Source of the DNA: Hyphomicrobiales bacterium
GTDB lineage: Bacteria; Pseudomonadota; Alphaproteobacteria; Rhizobiales; Aestuariivirgaceae
NCBI GenBank assembly: GCA_016793355.1
Contig: JAEUMG010000278.1
Location: 1-41,569 of the forward strand
Length of the DNA: 41,569 nucleotides
Reading direction: 5' to 3'
The position numbers were made by a program, and so were the translations under genes. Below the pieces are notes generated by a model. That model was not told the DNA's origin. It worked only from the letters and a program-made list of their open reading frames with translations, and made no database searches. This document shows, piece by piece, positions 8,309 through 17,633 of the stretch; the first letter of the stretch is position 1, and the number at the start of each line of letters is the position of its first letter.

Positions 8309-9190
8309 TTAGGCCGGCTTCGCCAGGCGGCCGCTATTGTTGAGATAGAGCGCGAACATCAGGATCGCGAGGCTTGTCCACAGCCAGATATCGGTGCCGC
8401 CGCCAAAGATCATGATCGCCCACAAGACCGCCGCCGGCGTCGAGACATAGATCGCCTGGATCGTATAGACGGCACCCCTGTCGCGGATCAGGCTGAAGAA
8501 GGCGATGCGCTCGATCGTCCACATGAGGGTGGCGATGATCGCCGGCCAATAGGCCCATAACGGCAGGGCCGTTCCGCCCCAGGGCGGCGCGAAATAGAGC
8601 ATGAAGGGAATGCCGAGCAATCCGCAGAATAAGGATTCCATCGTGCCGATGACCATGATGTCGCCGCCCGTCGGCCAGTAGCGCGCGGCAAACCAGTTAT
8701 AGGCGCAGTAGACAACCGGCACGATGAAGCAGCCGATCACCCAGAGCGAGATATCGCCGGTGAAGGCACCGCGCGAGACGATGAGGACCGCGCTCGAAAC
8801 GAAGCCGACCGCCACCGCCAGGAACCGCCGCGCGCTGGCATTCTCACGGCCCGTGGCGAGCGCCGCGAAATAGTTCCAGAACGGCGCGGTCGAAGCGATG
8901 AGCGCATATTCGGTCGCCTGCACGTGCCGCGAGAACAGCAGGCTCAGCGTGAAGGGGATGTTCATCAGGATGGCGCAGCCGAAGGTGAAGAGCGCCACTT
9001 GCTTCGTTACCAGGATGCGCCCCGTGCGCAGCAAGGGGATGATTCCCATGCCGAGCGCCACGCCGAAGCCGGTGAAAGTGATGACCTGCGAAATCGGCAG
9101 CCCCGCCTCGCCCATCAATTTGTAGAGCGACGGCGACAGGCCCCAGAAACAGCCGAGCGTGATGAACCAGACGAAATGGGCGGGAGACAT
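8309..9190 (-). CDS. DMT superfamily (EamA-type) transporter
   Basis: This 293-aa protein has about ten predicted transmembrane helices in two EamA-like halves. The first helix, FVWFITLGCFWGLSPSLYKL, is characteristic of drug/metabolite exporters. It is probably an inner-membrane metabolite exporter; the substrate cannot be read from sequence. The frame is open upstream to 9325, but that extension is Pro/Arg-rich and unlike the family, so I chose ATG 9190 just before the first helix. The stop codon TAA directly abuts the 8191-8308 inverted repeat. It faces acs divergently. Confidence 0.85.
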   Translation of the reverse strand: MSPAHFVWFITLGCFWGLSPSLYKLMGEAGLPISQVITFTGFGVALGMGIIPLLRTGRILVTKQVALFTFGCAILMNIPFTLSLLFSRHVQATEYALIASTAPFWNYFAALATGRENASARRFLAVAVGFVSSAVLIVSRGAFTGDISLWVIGCFIVPVVYCAYNWFAARYWPTGGDIMVIGTMESLFCGLLGIPFMLYFAPPWGGTALPLWAYWPAIIATLMWTIERIAFFSLIRDRGAVYTIQAIYVSTPAAVLWAIMIFGGGTDIWLWTSLAILMFALYLNNSGRLAKPA

Positions 9191-9507
9191 GCGGGAGCGA
9201 CCGATAGCCGTCTTGGCCCGCACGCTCAAGTCAGGGCAGCCCTGTTGCCGCGTCTTGCCTCTTGCCCTTGTGGCGGGGATGGCCGGGGCGGGGGGTGGAC
9301 GAATGTGGATCATTCCATCGCGCATCCGACAGGCTCTCCAGCCCTCCCGACAAAATACGGAGACAGCCGAAAAAACATTGATCGCGGCGCGCCGCCTTCT
9401 TGGCCTCGAGGCTTCGCCTGTGCCAGACTTACGCCGGAAGTCGCATTGAAACCCCTGACAGAAGCGATTAGAGCGCCGCGCCAGGGTGAGTTTGGGAGGC
9501 CTGTCCG
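9191..9507. other. Divergent intergenic region (DMT transporter / acs)
   Basis: This 317-bp gene-free stretch holds the promoters of the DMT transporter (minus) and acs (plus). GGGAGG at about 9495-9500 is the acs ribosome-binding site. I see no coding sequence, no strong sigma-70 hexamers with good spacing and no clear operator. A C/G-rich run (about 9280-9298) lies near the transporter side. Confidence 0.6.
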
Positions 9508-11451
<1,944 letters not shown>

Positions 11452-11505
11452 CGCATGGGAGGAAGACGACGTCAGGTTGCAGATTTGGGTCTACCGAGAC
11501 GAAAG

Positions 11506-11644
11506 AGGAACGATTGCTCCCGGAAGGCCCCGTGGCGGGCCACAGATGGCCGTAGAGAGGCCTTTGGGCTCGGGCCGGTAGGGGGGTAGCCGGAATCGCT
11601 TCCTGCCTCTCCACGGGCTTCCTAAGCCTCTAGAATCGATTTCT
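11506..11644. ncRNA. Candidate structured non-coding RNA downstream of acs
   Basis: The 317-bp gap 11452-11768 has no convincing gene but folds by eye into one long rod. AGGAACGATT (11506-11515) pairs with AATCG (11634-11638) and TTTCT (11640-11644), with one bulge and one G-U. GGAAG-CCC-GTGG (11522-11535, two 1-nt bulges) pairs with CCACGGGCTTCC (11611-11622). AGAGGC (11556-11561) pairs with GCCTCT (11605-11610). GGCC (11538-11541) and GGCC (11548-11551) make a side hairpin. An asymmetric internal loop (11516-11521 against 11623-11633) sits in the middle. A closing stem, central bubble and long terminal arm are reminiscent of 6S RNA, but I cannot match its sequence. The strand is undetermined. 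The remaining sequence to 11768 holds a GC hairpin and the transpeptidase leader. Confidence 0.4.
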
Positions 11645-11662
11645 ACTACAGGATGAAAGTCT

Positions 11663-11678
11663 GGGCGCCTTCGCGCCC
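11663..11678. terminator. GC hairpin, possible weak terminator
   Basis: GGGCGC (11663-11668), loop CTTC, GCGCCC (11673-11678) form a perfect 6-bp stem. It is followed on the plus strand by GGGTGGCATTT and not by a T run, so it would be at most a weak intrinsic terminator for transcripts from the upstream region. It lies 19 bp beyond the candidate structured RNA. Confidence 0.3.
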
Positions 11679-11768
11679 GGGTGGCATTTGCTGAACGGGC
11701 CATATTTCTGCGCAAATTTCGGGTGAACATGGCCAACGGATGGGAACTGGCAACGACCTCTAGACATC

Positions 11769-12302
11769 ATGCATCGCAGAGCTTTCCTAACCCTGGCCGG
11801 GACCGCTGCGCTGGGCCTCGCAGCATCGAGCGCCGAAGCCGCCTATTACGGCGCCGAATATGTCTATTACGACACCTGGGAAGCGCCAGGCACCATCATC
11901 ATCGATACCCGCGCGCGCTGGCTCTATCACATCCTCGGCGACGGCGAGGCGACGCGCTATGGCGTGGCGGTCGGCAAGGAAGGCTTCCAGTGGGCCGGCA
12001 TTGCCAGGGTCGGCCGCAAGGTCGAATGGCCGACCTGGACGCCGCCTTCTTCGATGATCAAGCGGCGGCCCGAGCTGGCGGAATACGCCAATGGCATGCC
12101 GGGCGGACCTGACAACCCCCTGGGCGCGCGCGCCATGTATCTCTTCGAAGGCGGTCGCGACACGCTGTTCCGCATCCACGGCACCAACGAGCCGCAATCG
12201 ATCCGCAAGGCCGCTTCGTCGGGCTGCATCCGCATGTTGAACGAGGAAGTGATCCAGCTCTATGACATGGTGCCGATCGGCACGAAGGTGATCGTGCTTT
12301 AG
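11769..12302 (+). CDS. L,D-transpeptidase (YkuD domain)
   Basis: This 177-aa secreted protein would form 3-3 cross-links in peptidoglycan or attach proteins to it. The N-terminus MHRRAFLTLAGTAALGLAASSAEA is a signal peptide with a twin-Arg-like start and an A-x-A cleavage site near residue 25. The mature domain carries the YkuD catalytic motif: His137 in FRIHGTN and the nucleophile Cys153 in ASSGCIRM. The segment PTWTPPSSMIKRRPEL..PGGPDNPLGARAMY is typical of the ErfK/YbiS/YhnG type. Start ATG at 11769; the upstream region is non-coding. Confidence 0.92.
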   Translation: MHRRAFLTLAGTAALGLAASSAEAAYYGAEYVYYDTWEAPGTIIIDTRARWLYHILGDGEATRYGVAVGKEGFQWAGIARVGRKVEWPTWTPPSSMIKRRPELAEYANGMPGGPDNPLGARAMYLFEGGRDTLFRIHGTNEPQSIRKAASSGCIRMLNEEVIQLYDMVPIGTKVIVL

Positions 12303-12314
12303 CAGCTATAAAGA

Positions 12315-12413
12315 TTGTCATCCCCGCACTTGTTGCGGGGATCCATCGTGCCGAACCTCCGCATTATCAGTATGCTGATGAATGGATTGCCGGGACAAGC
12401 CCGGCAATGACAA
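12315..12413. repeat. Paired 31-bp palindromic repeat (head-to-head)
   Basis: Arms at 12315-12345 (minus orientation) and 12383-12413 (plus orientation) are separated by 37 bp, with the TGGAT ends facing each other. The right arm is the same sequence as the left arm of the doublets at 16504 and 16666. The left arm has the same frame with CCCCGC/GCGGGG stems. The spacer contains a small palindrome, ATCAG-TATG-CTGAT. The element sits between convergent genes (transpeptidase and methyltransferase) and could serve as a bidirectional transcription end. Confidence 0.85.
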
Positions 12414-12443
12414 GATTGGACAGGACGCGGCGATGAGTCCTTA

Positions 12444-13256
12444 CTACTTCTTCCTCGCCACCACCTGGAACACGCGCGGCAGCGAGATCGTCGTATCCGA
12501 GCGCTCGGCATAGGCATTGACCTGTGCGGCGAGCGCATCCGCCTCGCCGCGGCCCATGAAGCCGAGCGACACGATGGCATCGGCAATATTGGCGAAGTCG
12601 AGCCTGGCGAGGTCCTTCACGTCGCCTTCGCGCCCATAAGGCTGCACCATACGCGAATCGACACTCTCGAATCCGGCATGGCCGAGCAGACGCACGAGAC
12701 TGCGGCCGATCGTCGGATCGCAGCCGCGCCGCCGCGCCGCCTCCATGTAAAGCTCGGTCATGCGCGAAATGGCGGCACCCGGCGGATCCCAGAAGCGCCC
12801 CTCCATGTCGATATCCTCGACGATCATCGTGCCGCCGGGTTCGAGCGCCTTCCACGCCCGCGCCACGACCGCCGCCGGATCGGTCACATGCGTCAGGATG
12901 AAGCGCGCATAGATGAGCGACGCGGCGCGGCGCGGCCATTGGCCGGCAATATCGACCTCTTCGAAGGTTACGTTTGTCTGCCGGGCCGCCTCGGCTTCGG
13001 CGCGGGCGAGATCCAGAATCCTCGTGTCGAGATCATAGCCCCAGACATGGCCCTCGGGCCCCGCACGGCGGGCAAGCTCGAGCGCCACATCGCCGCCGCC
13101 GCAGCCGATATCGATGATCTGCGCGCCGGCGATCGGCTCGACCCGGTCGAGCAGCGCATTGGTGCTCGATGCCAGGATGCGCGACAGGATGCCGAGCCGC
13201 TTGCGGCCCTTCTTGCCGCCGCGGATGATATAGGCCTGGGGCCGGCTCGCATACAT
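12444..13256 (-). CDS. Class I SAM-dependent methyltransferase
   Basis: This 270-aa protein has a Methyltransf_11/25-type Rossmann core. Motif I is IIDIGCGGGDVALELARRAG, followed by an acidic GYDLDTRILDLA, EEVDIAGQWP, and motif IV-V LIYARFILTHVTDPAAVVARAWKALEPGGTMIVED. It resembles UbiE/menaquinone-type and small-molecule methyltransferases, but the substrate is not evident. The frame is open to 13655, but the upstream part reads as the shadow of sdhC. I chose ATG 13256, which has GGAAAGGG about 6 bases before it. It is divergent from sdhC, with 126 bp shared upstream. Confidence 0.85.
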   Translation of the reverse strand: MYASRPQAYIIRGGKKGRKRLGILSRILASSTNALLDRVEPIAGAQIIDIGCGGGDVALELARRAGPEGHVWGYDLDTRILDLARAEAEAARQTNVTFEEVDIAGQWPRRAASLIYARFILTHVTDPAAVVARAWKALEPGGTMIVEDIDMEGRFWDPPGAAISRMTELYMEAARRRGCDPTIGRSLVRLLGHAGFESVDSRMVQPYGREGDVKDLARLDFANIADAIVSLGFMGRGEADALAAQVNAYAERSDTTISLPRVFQVVARKK

Positions 13257-13382
13257 GACTGCCCTTTCCGGTGGGTCCGATTGCGCATGGAAGCCATGCA
13301 GCTTAGCCGATCCTGCTTCTATTTGCAGTGCAGCAAGGACCGGTTTAGAAGGATTCTCGCCAGAGACGGACGACGGACCCTC

Positions 13383-13781
13383 ATGAGCGAGACCAAACCG
13401 GCGGCACGGCCCTTGTCGCCGCATTTGCAGATCTACCGGCCGATGCTGACCATGATGATGTCGATTCTGCATCGCATCACCGGTGCCGCGCTTTATGCCG
13501 GCATCCTGCTGCTGATCTGGTGGCTGGTAGCCGCCGCCCGCTCCGATACGGCCTTCGACACCGCCCAGGCCTTTTTCGGCCACTGGTTCGGCCGGATCGT
13601 GCTTTTCGGCTTTAGCTGGGCCCTGATCCATCATGCGCTGGGCGGGCTTCGCCATCTCCTGTGGGATACCGGCCGCGGCTTCGATCTCAAGACCGTGGAA
13701 TGGCTGGCCCGCGCCAATCTCATCGGTGCAATCGCTCTGACGATCCTGCTCTGGGTGATTGGCTATGGGGTGATGCCATGA
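13383..13781 (+). CDS. sdhC: Succinate dehydrogenase cytochrome b556 subunit
   Basis: This 132-aa membrane anchor binds heme b and quinone in complex II. The signature [12 protein letters not shown] is followed by [14 protein letters not shown], containing the conserved Ser/Arg of the quinone site. [15 protein letters not shown] contains the heme-ligand His region. Three transmembrane helices are predicted. I chose ATG 13383 because the N-terminus then matches the family. It overlaps sdhD by 4 bp (ATGA), so the pair is coupled, and it is the first gene of sdhCDAB. Confidence 0.95.
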   Translation: MSETKPAARPLSPHLQIYRPMLTMMMSILHRITGAALYAGILLLIWWLVAAARSDTAFDTAQAFFGHWFGRIVLFGFSWALIHHALGGLRHLLWDTGRGFDLKTVEWLARANLIGAIALTILLWVIGYGVMP

Positions 13782-14158
13782 GCATGCGCACGCCCCTTTC
13801 GCGCGCCCGCGGCCTGGGCTCCGCCAGGACCGGCACCGAGCATTGGTGGCTGCAGCGCGTCACCGCGATCGCCAATCTCCCGCTCGTCCTGTTCATGATC
13901 GGCTTCGTCGTCGCGCATCTGGGCGCGACCCGCGCCGAGCTTGCCGCGAGCGTCCATCATCCGATCGTCGCCATCCTGCTTGCCGCCGCCTTTCTCTCGG
14001 TGCTGTGGCACATGCGTCTTGGCATGCAGGTCATCATCGAGGATTACGTGCACACGCCGGCGTTGAAACTGGCGGCCCTGCTGTTCAACACCTTCTTCAC
14101 ATTGCTGCTCGGCGTCGCCGCCCTTTATGCAATCATCACCATGGCGCTGGGGACGTGA
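13778..14158 (+). CDS. sdhD: Succinate dehydrogenase membrane anchor subunit
   Basis: This 126-aa second anchor subunit has three transmembrane helices. It starts [33 protein letters not shown], the usual alphaproteobacterial SdhD N-terminus. It continues with [17 protein letters not shown], which contains the heme-coordinating and quinone-site residues of the family. It overlaps sdhC by 4 bp and lies 5 bp before sdhA. Confidence 0.95.
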   Translation: MSMRTPLSRARGLGSARTGTEHWWLQRVTAIANLPLVLFMIGFVVAHLGATRAELAASVHHPIVAILLAAAFLSVLWHMRLGMQVIIEDYVHTPALKLAALLFNTFFTLLLGVAALYAIITMALGT

Positions 14159-14163
14159 AAGCA

Positions 14164-16005
14164 ATGGACAGGACCGAAACGCCGGCAGCGGTTCCCAGAA
14201 GCTACGCCATCAATGGCCGCGCCTATCCGATCACCGATCACACGTTCGATGTCGTGGTGGTGGGTGCCGGAGGCTCCGGGTTGCGCGCCACACTGGGCGC
14301 AAGCCAGGCCGGGCTCAAGACCGCCTGCATCACCAAGGTGTTTCCGACGCGCTCCCACACCGTGGCGGCCCAGGGCGGCATCGCCGCATCGCTCGGCAAT
14401 ATGGGCCCCGACGACTGGCGCTGGCACATGTATGACACGGTGAAGGGCGCCGACTGGCTGGGCGACCAGGACGCCATCGAATATCTCTGCCGCAACGCGC
14501 CGACCGCCGTCTACGAATTGGAGCATTTCGGCCTGCCCTTCTCGCGCACCGAGGACGGCAGGATCTATCAGCGCCCCTTCGGCGGCATGATGATGAATTT
14601 CGGCGAAGGCCCGCCGGCGCAGCGCACCTGTGCGGCCGCCGACCGCACCGGCCATGCCATGCTGCATACGCTCTATGGCCAGTCGCTCCGGCATTCGGCG
14701 GAATTCTTCATCGAGTATTTCGCCCTCGACCTCATCATGGACAATGGCGCCTGCCGCGGTGTCATGGCCTTGTGCATGGATGACGGCACGGTTCACCGGT
14801 TCCGCGCCCACAAGACGATCATCGCCACCGGCGGCTATGGCCGCGCCTATTTCTCGGCGACCTCCGCTCACACCTGCACCGGCGACGGCAATGCCATGGT
14901 GCTGCGGGCGGGCCTGCCCCTGCAGGACATGGAATTCGTGCAGTTCCATCCGACCGGCATATACGGTGCCGGCTGTCTCATCACCGAAGGGGCGCGCGGC
15001 GAAGGCGGCTATCTCACCAATTCGGAAGGCGAGCGCTTCATGGAGCGCTATGCGCCGTCGGCCAAGGACTTGGCCTCGCGCGATGTCGTGTCGCGCTCGA
15101 TGACCATCGAAATCCGCGAAGGCCGCGGCCATGGACCGAACCGCGACCACATCCATTTGCATCTCGACCATCTCGATCCGGCGGTTCTGGAAGAGCGCCT
15201 TCCCGGCATTTCCGAATCGGCGCGCATCTTTGCCGGCGTCGATCTGACCCGCGAGCCGATCCCCGTTTTGCCGACGGTGCATTACAACATGGGCGGCATT
15301 CCCACCAATTACTGGGGCGAAGCGCTCGCCGGCGATCCCAAGGATCACGAAAAGACCGTACCCGGATTATTCGCCATCGGCGAGGCGGCCTGCGTCTCCG
15401 TGCATGGCGCCAATCGCCTGGGCTCCAATTCGCTCATCGATCTCGTCGTCTTCGGCCGCGCCGTCGCGCTCAAATGCGCCGAGACCGTTCAGCCCAATTC
15501 GCCGCATGGCGACCTGCCGCGCGATGCCGGGGAAGCGACGATCGCCAGGCTCGATCACTATCGTCATGCCAAGGGCGGCACGCCGACCGCGGAATTGCGC
15601 CTGCGCATGCAGCGCGCCATGCAGGACTACTGTGCTGTCTTCCGCACCCGGGAAATTCTCACCGAAGGCGCGCAGAAGATTTCAGATATCTGGAATGCGA
15701 CCGATGATATCCGCGTCACCGATCGCTCCCTCATCTGGAATTCCGATCTGATCGAGACGCTCGAATATGCCAATCTCATCGAGCAGGCATCCGTGACGAT
15801 CGAGGGCGCCTTGGCGCGCGAGGAAAGCCGCGGCGCCCATGCGCGCGAGGATTTCCCCAACCGCGACGACGTCAACTGGATGAAGCATACTTTGTCCTGG
15901 GCCGATTGGGCAAAGCGCAAGGTCAGGCTCGCCTACCGGCCGGTGCATACCTACACGCTCTCCAACGACATCGAATACATCAAGCCGAAGGCGAGGGTAT
16001 ATTGA
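14164..16005 (+). CDS. sdhA: Succinate dehydrogenase flavoprotein subunit
   Basis: This 613-aa FAD subunit oxidises succinate to fumarate at the cytoplasmic face of the inner membrane. Features are the dinucleotide fold [18 protein letters not shown] and the covalent FAD-His motif [18 protein letters not shown]. The substrate-site segments include [26 protein letters not shown] and [19 protein letters not shown]. The C-terminal domain ends KPKARVY, as usual. The frame opens far upstream within sdhD, and ATG 14164 is chosen on family N-terminus and spacing. Normally sdhB follows within a few bases; here it follows after 787 bp. Confidence 0.97.
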   Translation: MDRTETPAAVPRSYAINGRAYPITDHTFDVVVVGAGGSGLRATLGASQAGLKTACITKVFPTRSHTVAAQGGIAASLGNMGPDDWRWHMYDTVKGADWLGDQDAIEYLCRNAPTAVYELEHFGLPFSRTEDGRIYQRPFGGMMMNFGEGPPAQRTCAAADRTGHAMLHTLYGQSLRHSAEFFIEYFALDLIMDNGACRGVMALCMDDGTVHRFRAHKTIIATGGYGRAYFSATSAHTCTGDGNAMVLRAGLPLQDMEFVQFHPTGIYGAGCLITEGARGEGGYLTNSEGERFMERYAPSAKDLASRDVVSRSMTIEIREGRGHGPNRDHIHLHLDHLDPAVLEERLPGISESARIFAGVDLTREPIPVLPTVHYNMGGIPTNYWGEALAGDPKDHEKTVPGLFAIGEAACVSVHGANRLGSNSLIDLVVFGRAVALKCAETVQPNSPHGDLPRDAGEATIARLDHYRHAKGGTPTAELRLRMQRAMQDYCAVFRTREILTEGAQKISDIWNATDDIRVTDRSLIWNSDLIETLEYANLIEQASVTIEGALAREESRGAHAREDFPNRDDVNWMKHTLSWADWAKRKVRLAYRPVHTYTLSNDIEYIKPKARVY

Positions 16006-16172
16006 TGAGTGCGCCGTTGAGTTCACTGACAAATGAAGTATCGGCACAGTGGATTGCCGGGACGAGCCCGGCAATGACAAGTTTGATGTCGCACTCTCCA
16101 TTGTCATCGCCGGACTTGGTCCGGCGATCCATCGGGCCGAATACCCCGCCGCATGGAAGATTGCCCGCATGA
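16005..16172 (+). pseudogene. Short coupled ORF overrun by repeat; possible gene remnant
   Basis: An ATG at 16005 overlaps the sdhA stop by one base (TGATG) and is preceded by GAGGG at suitable spacing, so it looks like a genuine translation start. The first 15 codons ([15 protein letters not shown]) are unique. From 16050 the frame enters a palindromic doublet and encodes repeat-derived residues ([10 protein letters not shown]...), ending at 16172. It may be the truncated start of a small gene, or of a former sdhB leader, interrupted by the repeat. It could also be chance. I do not recognise the 15-residue stretch. Confidence 0.3.
16050..16131. repeat. REPIN-like palindrome doublet, copy 1 (tail-to-tail)
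   Basis: Two 31-bp palindromic arms, 16050-16080 (plus) and 16101-16131 (minus), have their ATGACAA ends facing a 20-bp spacer. The doublet at 16504-16585 has the identical spacer and differs from this one at two positions in 82 bp by eye. It lies directly upstream of the GIY-YIG gene, 44 bp after the sdhA stop. Confidence 0.9.
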
Positions 16173-16531
16173 CCCGCAAACTCGCCGGCGAGGAAACCGT
16201 CTATTGCGTCTACATTCTGGCGAACAAGCCCCAGGGCACACTCTATATTGGTGTGACCAGCGACCTCATCAATCGTAGCTTCGACCATCGAAACGGAGTG
16301 AAACCGGGTTTCACATCGCGCTATGGCGTTAAGGACCTCGTCTATTTCGAGCCGCATTCGGATGTGCGCGCCGCAATCCAGCGTGAAAAGACACTCAAGA
16401 AATGGCCGCGACAGTGGAAGATCAATTTGGTCGAGAAGGACAATCCGCATTGGACGGATTTGCTGCCGCAGCTAACTGGCGAGGTCGGCATGCGTCCCAT
16501 CGATGGATTGCCGGGACAAGCCCGGCAATGA
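16169..16531 (+). CDS. GIY-YIG nuclease family protein
   Basis: This 120-aa single-domain GIY-YIG endonuclease belongs to the small stand-alone group (YhbQ/UPF0213-like). The first motif is VYIL at 14-17, and YIG is at 26-28 in TLYIGVTSDL. Arg and His follow in LINRSFDHRNG, then GFTSRYGVKDLVYFE, and the catalytic Arg72/Glu73 region AIQREKTLKKWPRQWK. NPHWTDL closes the domain. Active-site residues are intact. The longer frame begins in the upstream repeat, so I chose ATG 16169. The last ~9 residues and the stop codon are supplied by the next repeat doublet. It sits between sdhA and sdhB with palindromic doublets on both sides. Biological role unknown. Confidence 0.88.
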   Translation: MTRKLAGEETVYCVYILANKPQGTLYIGVTSDLINRSFDHRNGVKPGFTSRYGVKDLVYFEPHSDVRAAIQREKTLKKWPRQWKINLVEKDNPHWTDLLPQLTGEVGMRPIDGLPGQARQ

Positions 16532-16585
16532 CAAGTTTGATGTCGCACTCTCCATTGTCATCGCCGGACTTGTTCCGGCGATCCA
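16504..16585. repeat. REPIN-like palindrome doublet, copy 2 (tail-to-tail)
   Basis: Arms lie at 16504-16534 and 16555-16585 with a 20-bp spacer. The left arm overlaps the 3' end of the GIY-YIG gene and provides its TGA. The doublet plus 33 bp of upstream sequence (16471-16585) is duplicated at 16633-16747. Confidence 0.9.
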
Positions 16586-16665
16586 CAGTCCAAACTCCCG
16601 GGCTCTTGGAGCGCGGCAGAGAGGATACCTCGGCTAAGCGGCGAGGTCGGCATGTGTCCCATCGA

Positions 16666-16747
16666 TGGATTGCCGGGACAAGCCCGGCAATGACAAGTCT
16701 GGTTCTACTCTCTCTATTGTCATCGCCGGACTTGTTCCGGCGATCCA
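16666..16747. repeat. REPIN-like palindrome doublet, copy 3 (tail-to-tail)
   Basis: Arms at 16666-16696 and 16717-16747 are identical to those of copy 2. The 20-bp spacer differs at 8 positions. Counting the shared flank, 16633-16747 aligns without gaps to 16471-16585, with about 11 mismatches in 115 bp, an offset of 162 bp. It ends 45 bp before the sdhB start. Confidence 0.9.
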
Positions 16748-16792
16748 CCAGGCCGCCAGTTCCGGCGACGAAGTCCGCTTGAGATATCGAAT

Positions 16793-17569
16793 ATGGTCGC
16801 ACTCACCCTCCCCAAGAATTCCAGGATCCAGCCCGGCAAGACCTGGCCGGCGCCGGATTCAGGCGATATCCGCGAATTCAGGATATACCGCTGGAACCCC
16901 GACGACGGCGCCAATCCGCGCATCGACACCTACCAGATCGACATGCGCAAATGCGGGCCGATGGTGCTCGACGCGCTGATCAAGATCAAGAACGAGATCG
17001 ATCCCACCCTCACCTTCCGCCGCTCCTGCCGGGAGGGCGTGTGCGGCTCCTGCTCGATGAATATCGACGGCACCAACACACTCGCCTGTGTCAAGCATAT
17101 CGAGGAAATCAAGGGGCCGGTAAAAATCTACCCCTTGCCGCATCTCCCGGTGATCAAGGATCTGGTGCCCGACCTCACCCAATTCTACGCCCAGCATCGC
17201 GAGATCGAGCCGTGGCTCAAGACCGACACGCCCGAGCCCCAGGCCGAATGGCGCCAGAGCCACGAAGACCGCGCCAGGCTCGACGGGCTTTACGAATGCA
17301 TCCTCTGCGCCTGCTGCTCGACCTCGTGTCCCTCCTACTGGTGGAACGGCGATCGCTATCTGGGACCGGCCGCCCTGCTCCAGGCCTATCGCTGGCTGAT
17401 CGATAGCCGCGACGAGAAGACCGGCGACCGCCTCGACAATCTCGAAGACCCCTTCCGCCTCTATCGCTGCCACACCATCATGAATTGCGCCAAGGCCTGC
17501 CCCAAGGGCCTGAGCCCCGCCAGGGCGATCGCCGAGATCAAGAAGCTGATGGTCGAGCGCCGCCTGTAA
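16793..17569 (+). CDS. sdhB: Succinate dehydrogenase iron-sulfur subunit
   Basis: This 258-aa electron-transfer subunit of complex II carries three Fe-S clusters. The [2Fe-2S] cysteines are in [16 protein letters not shown] with a later Cys in TLACVKH. The [4Fe-4S] and [3Fe-4S] ligands are in [16 protein letters not shown] and [21 protein letters not shown]. Length and ends match the family. Its ATG lacks a strong ribosome-binding site, and it is separated from sdhA by the nuclease and repeat cassette. It therefore depends on read-through or on a promoter within the cassette. Confidence 0.97.
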   Translation: MVALTLPKNSRIQPGKTWPAPDSGDIREFRIYRWNPDDGANPRIDTYQIDMRKCGPMVLDALIKIKNEIDPTLTFRRSCREGVCGSCSMNIDGTNTLACVKHIEEIKGPVKIYPLPHLPVIKDLVPDLTQFYAQHREIEPWLKTDTPEPQAEWRQSHEDRARLDGLYECILCACCSTSCPSYWWNGDRYLGPAALLQAYRWLIDSRDEKTGDRLDNLEDPFRLYRCHTIMNCAKACPKGLSPARAIAEIKKLMVERRL

Positions 17570-17633
17570 GTACTGCATATAGACACGTGCCCGCCATTCC
17601 GCCTAAAGCACGATCAGACCCGAAGGTGCCCGC

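Noticed and set aside
14125-15348. 407-aa minus-strand open frame
   Set aside because: Antisense to sdhA, which is unambiguous; low-complexity His/Gly/Ala-rich shadow.
16050-16747. Possible CRISPR array
   Set aside because: Repeats are palindromic doublets with irregular distances (454 and 162 bp), near-identical spacers and no cas genes.
16402-16802. Open frames on both strands encoding [10 protein letters not shown] / [10 protein letters not shown]-like peptides
   Set aside because: These are translations of the palindromic arms, a familiar artefact in alphaproteobacterial annotation, not genes.
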